64,000 nucleotides of DNA from Colwellia psychrerythraea (GTDB lineage: Bacteria > Pseudomonadota > Gammaproteobacteria > Enterobacterales > Alteromonadaceae): contig NZ_JQEC01000034.1 in assembly GCF_000764185.1 (NCBI RefSeq), positions 1 to 64,000 on the forward strand. Direction: 5' to 3'. Within the stretch, counting starts at the first letter, position 1. Every line of letters starts with the position of its first letter. Shown in pieces: positions 47,751 through 56,088 of this stretch. The translations under genes were made by a program, and so were the position numbers. The notes beneath the pieces are model-generated. The model was not told the origin of the DNA, did no database searches, and saw only the letters and a list, made by a program, of their open reading frames with translations.

Positions 47751-50558
47751 CTAGACTACTTTAATTGGTACTGCTTGAGCAGTGTATTTAGTAGTCATCT
47801 CATGTGTAGGTGGGGCAAATCGAGTTAAATCGATACCTTCTACTGCTGATTTGTACTCTTCAATTGTTGGGAAACGACCCAGCATAGTTGATAGCACAAC
47901 TAATGGTGTAGAGCCAAGTAACGATTCGCCTTTTTTCTCAGCAGTGTCGGCAACAACACGGCCTTGGAACAAACGTGTAGAAGTAGCAATTACCGTATCA
48001 CCTGGTTCAGCTTTTTCTTGGTTACCCATACATAAGTTACAGCCTGGACGTTCAAGATACATGATGTTTTCGTATTTGGTACGAGCAGCACCTTTCGGGT
48101 GTGCATCATCAAATTCAAAACCTGAGTATTTTTGTAAAATATCCCAATCGCCTTCAGCTTTAAGCTCATCAACAATATTGTAAGTTGGTGGAGCAACAAC
48201 TAATGGTGCTTTAAATGCTATTTTGTTACCTTGTGCTTCAATATTACGGAACATTTGCGCGATGATTTGCATATCACCTTTGTGAACCATACAAGAGCCA
48301 ACAAAGCCTAAATCAACTGATTTATCAGCGTAGAATGAAACAGGGCGAATAACATCGTGGGTGTAACGTTTAGAAGCATCTGCGTTGTTTACATCTGGAT
48401 CAGCAATCATTGGCTGGTCGATAACATCTAAGTCAATCACAACTTCTGCGTAGTATTTAGCCGCATCATCTGGTGCTAATGCAGGCGTTTCACCTGATTT
48501 AATACCTTCGATGCGTTTGTCAGCTAAAGCAATTAAACCGTTAAGTGTTTTAGCTTCGTTTTCCATACCCTTGTTGATCATAATTTGGATACGGCTCTTA
48601 GCAAGCTCAAGTGATTGAACTAAAGTGTCATCTTCAGAGATACAAATAGAAGCTTTTGCTTTCATCTCTGCAGACCAATCAGTAAAGGTGAATGCTTGGT
48701 CAGCTAATAACGTACCAATATGTACTTCAATGATGCGACCCTGGAATACGTTCTCACCACCAAATTGCTTAAGCATTTGTGCTTGAGTAGCATGAACTAC
48801 ATCACGGAAATCCATGTGGTCTTGCATGTTACCTTTAAAAGTAACTTTTACAGACTCTGGGATTGGCATTGCAGACTCACCAGTCGCTAGTGCGATTGCT
48901 ACTGTGCCTGAGTCAGCACCAAAGGCGACACCTTTAGACATACGAGTATGCGAGTCACCACCAATGATGATGGCGCGATCGTCTACGGTGATATCATTCA
49001 ATACTTTATGGATAACATCAGTCATTGCAGGATATTGACCCTTAGGATCACGCGCGGTGATAAGGCCAAATTTGTTCATGAAACTCATTAGTTTAGGAAT
49101 GTTTGCTTTAGCTTTACTGTCCCAAACTGAAGCTGTGTGACAACCTGACTGATAAGCACCGTCAACAAGTGGAGAAATAGTAGAAGCAGCCATCGCTTCT
49201 AACTCTTGGCAAGTCATTGGACCGGTAGTATCTTGAGAGCCAACAATGTTCACTTTTACACGAACATCTGAGCCTGCATGTAATGGTGTTGCAGACGTTA
49301 CACCAACAGCGTTGTTATTAAATATTTTTTCAACGGCGGTTAAACCTTGGCCTTCATGTGAAATTTCTTTTGAAGTTGCATATACAGGTGTAGTTACTAC
49401 GCCTAGTGTTTCTGCCGCGAACGTTTGTAATTTCTTACCAAATGTTACCGCGTAAGAACCACCTGCTTTCATGAATTCGACTTTCTGTGGGGTGAAAGCA
49501 GAAGATACGTCAGCTAACTCTTTATCGCCGTTGTATAACTTCATCGCTTTAGTATCGATAGTTAATAGTGTGCCAGTAGCTACTGAGTAAGCTTCTTCTA
49601 AAACTGTATCACCATTTTCGTCCACAACTGTATTGCCATTAGCATCGACTTTCTTAACCCAGTTTTTAAGGTCAAGACCAATACCGCCAGTTACATCAAC
49701 AGTAGTAAGGAAGATAGGAGAAATACCGTTAGTACCTGCAACTACAGGCGCAATGTTAATGAATGGTACGTATGGACTTGCTTGCTTACCTGCTAATAGT
49801 GCAACGTTATTAACACCAGACATACGAGATGAACCAACACCCATAGTGCCTTTTTCAGCAATCAACATAACTTTAGCGTTAGGATGTTTAACTTGTAATG
49901 CTTTTATTTCAGCTTGAGCCTCTGGTGTGCTCATGCAGTGGCCATGTAATTCACGGTCAGCACGTGAGTGAGCTTGATGGCCTGGAGATAATAAATCAGT
50001 AGAGATATCGCCTTCACCAGCGATATAAGTAACGATTTCAACTTTTTCTTCTACTTCAGGAAGCTTAGTGAAAAACTCAGCTTGTGCGTAGCTTTCAAGA
50101 ATGTCTTTAGCAATTGCGTTGCCAGCTTTAAAAGCGGATTCAAGACGAGCAGTATCTGCATCGTATAGGAACACTTGTGTTTTTAATACGTTTGAGGCTT
50201 GGGTAGCTAACGCTGCGTCATTACCTAATGCAAGGTCAAGCAATACTTCAATTGAAGGGCCGCCTTTCATGTGTGAAAGTAATTCAAAAGCAAATGTTGG
50301 CGTAATTTCAGCAACAACAAATTCACCTAAAATAATTTCTTTTAAGAATTTTGCTTTTTCACCAGCAGCGCTAGTTGTACCAGGTAAGGTATTATAGATG
50401 AAGAAGTTAAGAGAATCTTCACGGTGCGCATTGGCTTGATCTTTAATTTGAGTAATGATTTCTGCTAATAAATCAGCAGCATCAATTGGCTTAGGCGCTA
50501 AGCCAAGATCATTTTTACGACTTTCAATTTCTTTGATATATTCTAAATAAAGACTCAT
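47751..50558 (-). CDS. Aconitase B paralogue of the long, Bacteroidetes-like type
   Basis: A 935-residue aconitate hydratase B/2-methylisocitrate dehydratase-like protein, longer than E. coli AcnB (865). The N-terminus (YLEYIKEIESRKNDLGLAPKPIDAADLL, then NFFIYNTLPGTTSAAGEKAKFLKEIILGE, then AFELLSHMKGGPSIEVLLDLALGN) is like Bacteroidetes AcnB rather than the neighbouring AcnB. An insert near 320-350 (VDANGNTVVDENGDTVLEEAYS) is absent from the short type. Cluster cysteines are visible in GSCMVHKGD and RPGCNLCMGNQEKAE. Head-to-head with canonical acnB. It may serve the TCA or methylcitrate cycle under different conditions. Confidence 0.88.
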   Translation of the reverse strand: MSLYLEYIKEIESRKNDLGLAPKPIDAADLLAEIITQIKDQANAHREDSLNFFIYNTLPGTTSAAGEKAKFLKEIILGEFVVAEITPTFAFELLSHMKGGPSIEVLLDLALGNDAALATQASNVLKTQVFLYDADTARLESAFKAGNAIAKDILESYAQAEFFTKLPEVEEKVEIVTYIAGEGDISTDLLSPGHQAHSRADRELHGHCMSTPEAQAEIKALQVKHPNAKVMLIAEKGTMGVGSSRMSGVNNVALLAGKQASPYVPFINIAPVVAGTNGISPIFLTTVDVTGGIGLDLKNWVKKVDANGNTVVDENGDTVLEEAYSVATGTLLTIDTKAMKLYNGDKELADVSSAFTPQKVEFMKAGGSYAVTFGKKLQTFAAETLGVVTTPVYATSKEISHEGQGLTAVEKIFNNNAVGVTSATPLHAGSDVRVKVNIVGSQDTTGPMTCQELEAMAASTISPLVDGAYQSGCHTASVWDSKAKANIPKLMSFMNKFGLITARDPKGQYPAMTDVIHKVLNDITVDDRAIIIGGDSHTRMSKGVAFGADSGTVAIALATGESAMPIPESVKVTFKGNMQDHMDFRDVVHATQAQMLKQFGGENVFQGRIIEVHIGTLLADQAFTFTDWSAEMKAKASICISEDDTLVQSLELAKSRIQIMINKGMENEAKTLNGLIALADKRIEGIKSGETPALAPDDAAKYYAEVVIDLDVIDQPMIADPDVNNADASKRYTHDVIRPVSFYADKSVDLGFVGSCMVHKGDMQIIAQMFRNIEAQGNKIAFKAPLVVAPPTYNIVDELKAEGDWDILQKYSGFEFDDAHPKGAARTKYENIMYLERPGCNLCMGNQEKAEPGDTVIATSTRLFQGRVVADTAEKKGESLLGSTPLVVLSTMLGRFPTIEEYKSAVEGIDLTRFAPPTHEMTTKYTAQAVPIKVV

Positions 50559-50596
50559 TTAATACTCTCTTTTAGCTTTTAATATTCTAATAACAT

Positions 50597-50620
50597 TTGC
50601 TGATTTGTAGTAATCAGCAA
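50597..50620 (-). promoter_or_regulatory. Leader hairpin of the aconitase paralogue
   Basis: TTGCTGATT and AATCAGCAA form a perfect 9-bp stem around a 6-base loop, 38 bases before the start of the minus-strand aconitase gene. The rest of the 443-base region between the two aconitase genes (50559-51001) is AT-rich, with short direct repeats of TATAGTGG-type sequence near 50702-50740; it must carry both promoters. Confidence 0.4.
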
Positions 50621-51001
50621 TCAGGACAAATTTTTCTCTATTTTACCTGATTTTCTAAGCACTACGTAATCATTTGCTTAAATAAGCACTATTCATATTG
50701 GTTATAGTTGGTAGTGGATATAGTTATAGTGGTTATACCACTTTGCTAGTAAAGCTTTCTTCACAATAAGTGTTAACTATCAGTTTTTTGATACCTATGC
50801 CTGATCATTATCGTCTATATTTGGTGATATAGTGATTTATAGTCATAATTCTTGCTGTTCGTTAACTTTTAACTACGTATCAGCAAGGTATCGATAATTT
50901 TTAATCGTGGATACTTAAAAACTTTGTCCTAATCTTGATGTATAAATCATCGAGTTCAATCAAAAGAAGTATTAAGTATCCCCTAGCAAAAGGTGAGAGT
51001 C

Positions 51002-53605
51002 GTGCTTCAAGAATATCGTAACCACATAGCGGAACGTGCAGCTGAAGGTATCGTACCTAAAGCTTTAGACGCTGAGAAAACAGCAGCATTAGTTGAATTA
51101 ATTAAAAACCCACCAGTAGGTGAAGAAGCTTTTTTAATTGATTTATTAAGTAATCGTGTGCCAGCAGGTGTTGATGATGCAGCTTACATTAAAGCAGGTT
51201 TTTTAGCCGCTGTTACTAAAGGTGAAGTCATTTCACCGATCTTAAGTGCTGAAAAAGCCACACAATTATTAGGCACCATGTTAGGTGGTTACAACATTCA
51301 GCCGATGATCGATCTACTGGAATGTGAAAAATTATCAGCGACAGCAGCTAAGGGTTTATCAAACACCTTATTAATGTTTGATGCTTTTCATGACGTGCAA
51401 GAAAAAGCTGCAGCGGGAAATGCTGCAGCTAAGCAGGTTATGCAATCTTGGGCTGATGCAGAGTGGTTCACCTCAAAAAACAAAGTAGCGACAAAAATTA
51501 CAGTTAAAGTATTTAAAGTTACCGGTGAAACTAACACTGATGATTTATCACCAGCACCAGATGCTTGGTCTCGTCCTGATATTCCTCTGCACGCCAAAGC
51601 AATGCTTAAAATAGCACGTCAAGGTATCACCCCTGATAAGGACGGCAGCGTCGGACCAATCGCTCAGCTTAAAGAAATGCAAAAAGATGGCATCCCACTC
51701 GCTTATGTGGGTGATGTTGTTGGTACGGGATCTTCTCGTAAATCAGCCACTAACTCGGTTTTATGGTTTATGGGTGATGATATTCCTTATATCCCTAACA
51801 AACGTGGTGGCGGTGTTTGTCTCGGCGGTAAAATTGCACCTATTTTTTATAACACCATGGAAGATTCAGGCGCATTGCCGATTGAATTAGACGTACAAAA
51901 AATGCACATGGGTGATGTTATTGATATTTACCCTTATCAAGGCATTGTTAAAAACGCCGCTGGCGAGGTGATTTCTGAATTTAAACTTAGCTCGGTATTG
52001 TTAGATGAAGTTCGTGCTGGTGGCCGTATTCCATTAATCATTGGCCGTGGTTTAACAGGACGTGCTCGTGAAGCATTAGGTCTTGAGGTAACCGATTTAT
52101 TTGCTGTACCGGTTGACCCAGCAGCTTCTACAAAAGGTTTTACTTTAGCGCAGAAAATGGTTGGTAAAGCGTGTGATGTAGCCGGTGTTCGTCCCGGCCA
52201 ATACTGTGAGCCTAAAATGACTACAGTAGGATCGCAAGATACAACCGGCCCAATGACCCGTGATGAATTGAAAGATTTAGCCTGTTTAGGTTTCTCCGCT
52301 GATTTAACTATGCAATCTTTCTGTCATACCTCAGCTTATCCTAAACCTGTTGATGTTATCACTCATCACACTCTGCCTGATTTCATGATGAACCGTGGCG
52401 GTGTTTCACTTCGCCCTGGCGATGGGGTCATACACTCGTGGTTAAACCGCATGTTATTACCCGATACAGTAGGTACTGGAGGGGATTCTCATACACGTTT
52501 CCCATTAGGTATTTCTTTCCCTGCAGGCTCTGGTTTAGTTGCTTTTGCGGCGGCAACAGGTGTTATGCCGCTTGATATGCCAGAATCAATTTTGGTGCGC
52601 TTTAAAGGTGAAATGCAACCCGGTATCACCTTACGTGATCTTGTGCATGCAATTCCTTACTACGGTATCAAGAAAGGTTTATTAACTGTTGAAAAAGCGG
52701 GTAAAATCAATGAATTCTCAGGTCGAGTACTAGAAATAGAGGGCCTGAAAGGTTTATCAGTTGAGCAAGCATTTGAATTATCCGATGCCTCAGCAGAGCG
52801 CAGCGCTGCTGGTTGTTCAATTAAACTTGAAGAAGACTCAGTGAGTGAGTACTTAAACTCTAACATTGTTATGCTTAAGTGGATGATTAGCGAGGGTTAT
52901 GGTGATGTTCGTACCATTACTCGTCGTATTAAAGGTATGCAAGCATGGTTAGCTAGCCCTTCATTAATGACTGCTGATGCAGATGCTGAATATGCGCACA
53001 TTATAGAAATTGATTTAGCTGATATCAAAGAGCCTATCGTTTGTTGCCCTAATGATCCGGATGATGCGAAACTTCTTTCAGATGTCGCTGGTGTTGAAGT
53101 AGATGAAGTATTTATTGGTTCATGTATGACAAATATTGGCCACTTCCGCGCCGCAGGTAAATTGATTGAAACCTTCCTTGAAAAGAGTGGCGGTTCACTG
53201 CCAACACGTATGTGGGTTACACCGCCAACAAAAATGGATAGTGCACAGCTTAAAGATGAAGGTTACTTTAACATTTATGGTAAAGCTGGTGCTCGTGTAG
53301 AAACTCCGGGTTGTTCCTTATGTATGGGTAACCAAGCACGTGTAGGTGATAATACTACAGTATTGTCTACTTCAACACGTAACTTCCCTAACCGTTTAGG
53401 TAATGGCGCCAATGTTTACCTAACTTCAGCTGAACTTGCCGGTGTTGGCGCAATCTTAGGTAAATTGCCTACACCGGCAGAGTATATGGAATATGCTTCA
53501 CAAATTGATGCAACGGCTGCGGATACTTATCGTTATTTGAACTTCGATAAGATGGAAGAGTACACCAAGAAAGCCGATACAGTAATCTTACAAGTCGAAG
53601 CCTAA
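51002..53605 (+). CDS. acnB: Aconitate hydratase B (canonical)
   Basis: Main TCA-cycle aconitase, interconverting citrate and isocitrate, also active as 2-methylisocitrate dehydratase. The 867 residues match E. coli AcnB (865) closely from the start (LQEYRNHIAERAAEGIVPKALDAEKTAALVELIKNPP). Fe-S cysteines are in GSCMTNIGH and TPGCSLCMGNQARV. The start is GTG at 51002: AGGTGAG lies 4 bases upstream, and the family N-terminus begins there; an in-frame GTG at 50993 is inside the ribosome binding site. Divergent from the long-type paralogue. Confidence 0.96.
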   Translation: MLQEYRNHIAERAAEGIVPKALDAEKTAALVELIKNPPVGEEAFLIDLLSNRVPAGVDDAAYIKAGFLAAVTKGEVISPILSAEKATQLLGTMLGGYNIQPMIDLLECEKLSATAAKGLSNTLLMFDAFHDVQEKAAAGNAAAKQVMQSWADAEWFTSKNKVATKITVKVFKVTGETNTDDLSPAPDAWSRPDIPLHAKAMLKIARQGITPDKDGSVGPIAQLKEMQKDGIPLAYVGDVVGTGSSRKSATNSVLWFMGDDIPYIPNKRGGGVCLGGKIAPIFYNTMEDSGALPIELDVQKMHMGDVIDIYPYQGIVKNAAGEVISEFKLSSVLLDEVRAGGRIPLIIGRGLTGRAREALGLEVTDLFAVPVDPAASTKGFTLAQKMVGKACDVAGVRPGQYCEPKMTTVGSQDTTGPMTRDELKDLACLGFSADLTMQSFCHTSAYPKPVDVITHHTLPDFMMNRGGVSLRPGDGVIHSWLNRMLLPDTVGTGGDSHTRFPLGISFPAGSGLVAFAAATGVMPLDMPESILVRFKGEMQPGITLRDLVHAIPYYGIKKGLLTVEKAGKINEFSGRVLEIEGLKGLSVEQAFELSDASAERSAAGCSIKLEEDSVSEYLNSNIVMLKWMISEGYGDVRTITRRIKGMQAWLASPSLMTADADAEYAHIIEIDLADIKEPIVCCPNDPDDAKLLSDVAGVEVDEVFIGSCMTNIGHFRAAGKLIETFLEKSGGSLPTRMWVTPPTKMDSAQLKDEGYFNIYGKAGARVETPGCSLCMGNQARVGDNTTVLSTSTRNFPNRLGNGANVYLTSAELAGVGAILGKLPTPAEYMEYASQIDATAADTYRYLNFDKMEEYTKKADTVILQVEA

Positions 53606-53650
53606 TTTGAAGTTTTCTTCTTACTAAGCATTGCTCTTTCGTTGTCGACT

Positions 53651-53680
53651 GTACTCACCTAGTAAACTAGGCTCCGTGCA
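53651..53680 (+). repeat. 30-base stem-loop motif, copy B
   Basis: GTACTCA, stem CCTAGT, loop AA, stem ACTAGG, then CTCCGTGCA. The flanks equal those of copy A at 25711-25740, whereas both stem arms differ in a compensating way. It lies 46 bases after the acnB stop, before the terminator. Confidence 0.6.
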
Positions 53681-53740
53681 CTCTCCTAGAAACAGCTTCA
53701 CTTAGATTGAAGAAAATCTTCAAATGAATTTATCTATATA

Positions 53741-53777
53741 AAATGCCATCTTGTTAACACAAGGTGGCGTTTTTATT
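53741..53777 (+). terminator. acnB terminator
   Basis: AATGCCATCTTGT pairs with ACAAGGTGGCGTT (G-U tolerated), loop TAAC, followed by TTT. It ends the acnB transcript. Confidence 0.85.
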
Positions 53778-53848
53778 TGTATCGATTAAATATCAAGACC
53801 CACAATTCGACTAAGCACTGAATTCTTATTCGTTATGATCACTGCCAA

Positions 53849-53895
53849 TCTCGAAATCGAAATTACTACTAAAGTAACTCGTCTCGATATCGAGA
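53849..53895. promoter_or_regulatory. Paired dyads, likely upstream activator sites
   Basis: TCTCGATATCGAGA at 53882-53895 is a perfect 14-bp palindrome followed by TTAC. TCTCGAAATCGAAA at 53849-53862, also followed by TTAC, is an imperfect copy. Their centres are 33 bases apart (about three helix turns) and they lie roughly 70-105 bases upstream of the sigma-54 -24 element. This fits sites for the NtrC-type regulator encoded at 58704-60137. Confidence 0.7.
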
Positions 53896-53959
53896 TTACC
53901 TGTATGTATTTGTAACTACAATGTAACTAAGTACCTGTATTTAACGACTAAGTTATAGT

Positions 53960-53975
53960 TGGTATAACGATTGCT
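53960..53975 (+). promoter_or_regulatory. Sigma-54 (-24/-12) promoter
   Basis: TGGTATAACGATTGCT against the consensus TGGCACG-N4-TTGCW: GG and GC have exactly the required spacing and the -12 block TTGCT is perfect; three of the seven -24 positions differ. Expected transcription start is near 53986, 24 bases before the ATG of the adaptor gene. An NtrC-family activator is encoded in the same cluster. Confidence 0.75.
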
Positions 53976-54009
53976 CTAACAAGACCATGAATTAATCATT
54001 GGTCTCTTT

Positions 54010-55266
54010 ATGGATATTGTTCGCTCGAAGCAGAAGAAAAAAATTAATATTAAACGCTGGTTTTCTATTGCTGCTATCACGATTATTGCGTTTACCTTAA
54101 TAATTAACCTTTCAGGTAATTCAGCAACATATCAGGTAGATAAATCAGAATTACTGCTTGCTCAAGTACAACGTGGCCAACTTAATATTAGTGTTCGTGG
54201 TGTTGGTGTGCTTGTACCTAAAGATATTCGCTGGGTAGCAACCAATGTTGACGGGCGAGTTGAACGTATTTTAATAAAAGCCGGCGCGAAGGTAAAAAAA
54301 GGCGATTTATTACTTGAATTATCTAACCCACAATTAATTCAGCAATTAGAAGAAACCAAGTGGCAATTAGAAGAAATGGTCGCTGAAACCAATGCACTAA
54401 ACGTTTCGTTAGCTTCAGAGTTATTAGACCAAGAAGCCGCGGTCATTAATGAAAAACTGAATCATCAACGAGCATTACTGACCTTTAACGCCCAGAAAAA
54501 ATTGTTAGACCAAGGCACAGTCGCGGTATCGCATATAGCCCATGAAGAAGTAAAAATAGATGTTGCGCAATACAAAGAGCGCTGGCAACTAGAAGTGAAA
54601 CGTTTAAATAAAAAGCAAGAGAGTTTAACGGCACAAGCCAAGGCTTATCAAGCCAGACTTAATCGCATGCATAAAATTTATCAAAGAGCGCAGCAACAAG
54701 TTGAGTCTTTAAAAGTGCATGCCAGCATGGACAGTATTGTACAAGCTATGCCGATGGAGCTTGGCCAACGGGTCTTAATGGGTAGTAATCTTGCTCGATT
54801 AGCACGCAGTGGAGAGTTCATTGCTGAGCTACGTGTACCGGAAAAACAAATTAAAGATGTCGCGCTTGGTCAATCAGTAGTTGTTGATACCCGTAATAGT
54901 AAAATTGTTGGCATTGTGCAACGCATAGATCCCATTGTAAATAATGGCTCTGTGCAAGTAGACATTGAACTTATTGGTGATATGCCAAAAGATGCCCGTC
55001 CAGATCTCACCGTCAATGGTGTAATCGCCATTGCCAATATAGCAGATACTCTTTTTGTCAAACGACCAATGTTTGCTAGTGAACATAGTGAAGCTTTTGC
55101 TTACCTACTGGCGGAAGATGGTAGCCAAGCAGATAAAGTAAGCATTCACTTTGGGCAAACATCTACTCAATATATTCAAATAACCTCAGGCTTAGTCGCA
55201 GGAAATAATATTATTATTTCAGATATCTCAGCTTGGGAAAAACAACAAACCATTAACGTAAATTAG
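54010..55266 (+). CDS. HlyD/MacA-like periplasmic adaptor
   Basis: Membrane-fusion protein of a tripartite ABC exporter. It has an N-terminal anchor (residues 16-34, RWFSIAAITIIAFTLIINL), a split lipoyl-like domain (RGVGVLVPKDIRWVATNVDGRVERILIKAGAKVKKGDLLLEL, and ...ASMDSIVQAMPMELGQRVLMGSNLARLA), and a long coiled-coil hairpin (residues 105-240). The beta-barrel and membrane-proximal domains end the 418 residues. It connects the ATPase and permease encoded next to an outer-membrane channel, which is not in this window. First gene after a sigma-54 promoter. Confidence 0.87.
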   Translation: MDIVRSKQKKKINIKRWFSIAAITIIAFTLIINLSGNSATYQVDKSELLLAQVQRGQLNISVRGVGVLVPKDIRWVATNVDGRVERILIKAGAKVKKGDLLLELSNPQLIQQLEETKWQLEEMVAETNALNVSLASELLDQEAAVINEKLNHQRALLTFNAQKKLLDQGTVAVSHIAHEEVKIDVAQYKERWQLEVKRLNKKQESLTAQAKAYQARLNRMHKIYQRAQQQVESLKVHASMDSIVQAMPMELGQRVLMGSNLARLARSGEFIAELRVPEKQIKDVALGQSVVVDTRNSKIVGIVQRIDPIVNNGSVQVDIELIGDMPKDARPDLTVNGVIAIANIADTLFVKRPMFASEHSEAFAYLLAEDGSQADKVSIHFGQTSTQYIQITSGLVAGNNIIISDISAWEKQQTINVN

Positions 55267-55275
55267 GAGGACGTG

Positions 55276-56040
55276 ATGAAAAATAACAATATTACAAATA
55301 CAATTAAAACAAATCATACGGACAATAACGGACAGGCATTAGTATTACTTAAAGACATCAAAAAAGTATTTTTTACTGATGATGTCGAGACCCATGCAAT
55401 CAATGATATTAACCTCATCATTAATAAAGGTGAATACCTGTCTATTACCGGTCCATCAGGGTGTGGAAAGTCTACCTTGTTATCATTATTGGGTTTATTA
55501 GATACTTCCAGCAGTGGTAGTTATACCTTAGCTGGCCATGATGTTTCTGATTTAAATCGAGATGAACGCTCTGCAATTAGAAATAAAGAAATAGGTTTTA
55601 TCTTTCAAGCTTTTAACTTAATTAGTGATTTAACTGTGGCCGAAAATGTCGAGTTACCGCTAACTTATCGTAGTGATATTAATAGCGAACAGCGGGCAAA
55701 AATGGTGAAATCAGCGTTAGAAAAAGTAGATATGTTACATCGAGCTCATCATTTCCCTTCACAACTTTCTGGTGGTCAGCAGCAACGTGTAGCCGTAGCG
55801 CGCGCTATCTCAGCAAAGCCAGCCATCATCTTGGCGGATGAACCGACCGGTAATTTAGACTCAAAAAATGCGCAAATCGTTATGGCGTTATTGGATCAAT
55901 TACATCAAGAAGGCGCAACTATTTGTATGGTGACTCATGATCCTCGTTCGGCTGCACGGGCTGAACGTATGATAGAGGTATTTGATGGCAAGATAGTTGC
56001 TGATCAACGCACCGAAACACCTACAGCCATTGCTGTGTAA
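55276..56040 (+). CDS. MacB/LolD-type ABC transporter ATP-binding protein
   Basis: A 254-residue ATPase. Walker A is GPSGCGKS (residues 59-66), Q-loop FQAFNLI, signature LSGGQQQRVA, Walker B IILADEPTGNLDS, and H-loop VTHDPRSA. This is the subclass that powers FtsX-like permeases by mechanotransmission. The start is ATG 55276: AGGAGG lies 5 bases upstream, while the in-frame GTG at 55273 would be too close. It follows the adaptor gene by 9 bases. Confidence 0.92.
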   Translation: MKNNNITNTIKTNHTDNNGQALVLLKDIKKVFFTDDVETHAINDINLIINKGEYLSITGPSGCGKSTLLSLLGLLDTSSSGSYTLAGHDVSDLNRDERSAIRNKEIGFIFQAFNLISDLTVAENVELPLTYRSDINSEQRAKMVKSALEKVDMLHRAHHFPSQLSGGQQQRVAVARAISAKPAIILADEPTGNLDSKNAQIVMALLDQLHQEGATICMVTHDPRSAARAERMIEVFDGKIVADQRTETPTAIAV

Positions 56041-56088
56041 TGACCTAGCGCTAGTCATAACGCTATAATTTAGAATGAGGATTTTCAG

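Noticed and set aside
47782-48183. 133-codon plus-strand frame inside the aconitase paralogue
   Set aside because: Antisense of conserved C-terminal aconitase sequence.
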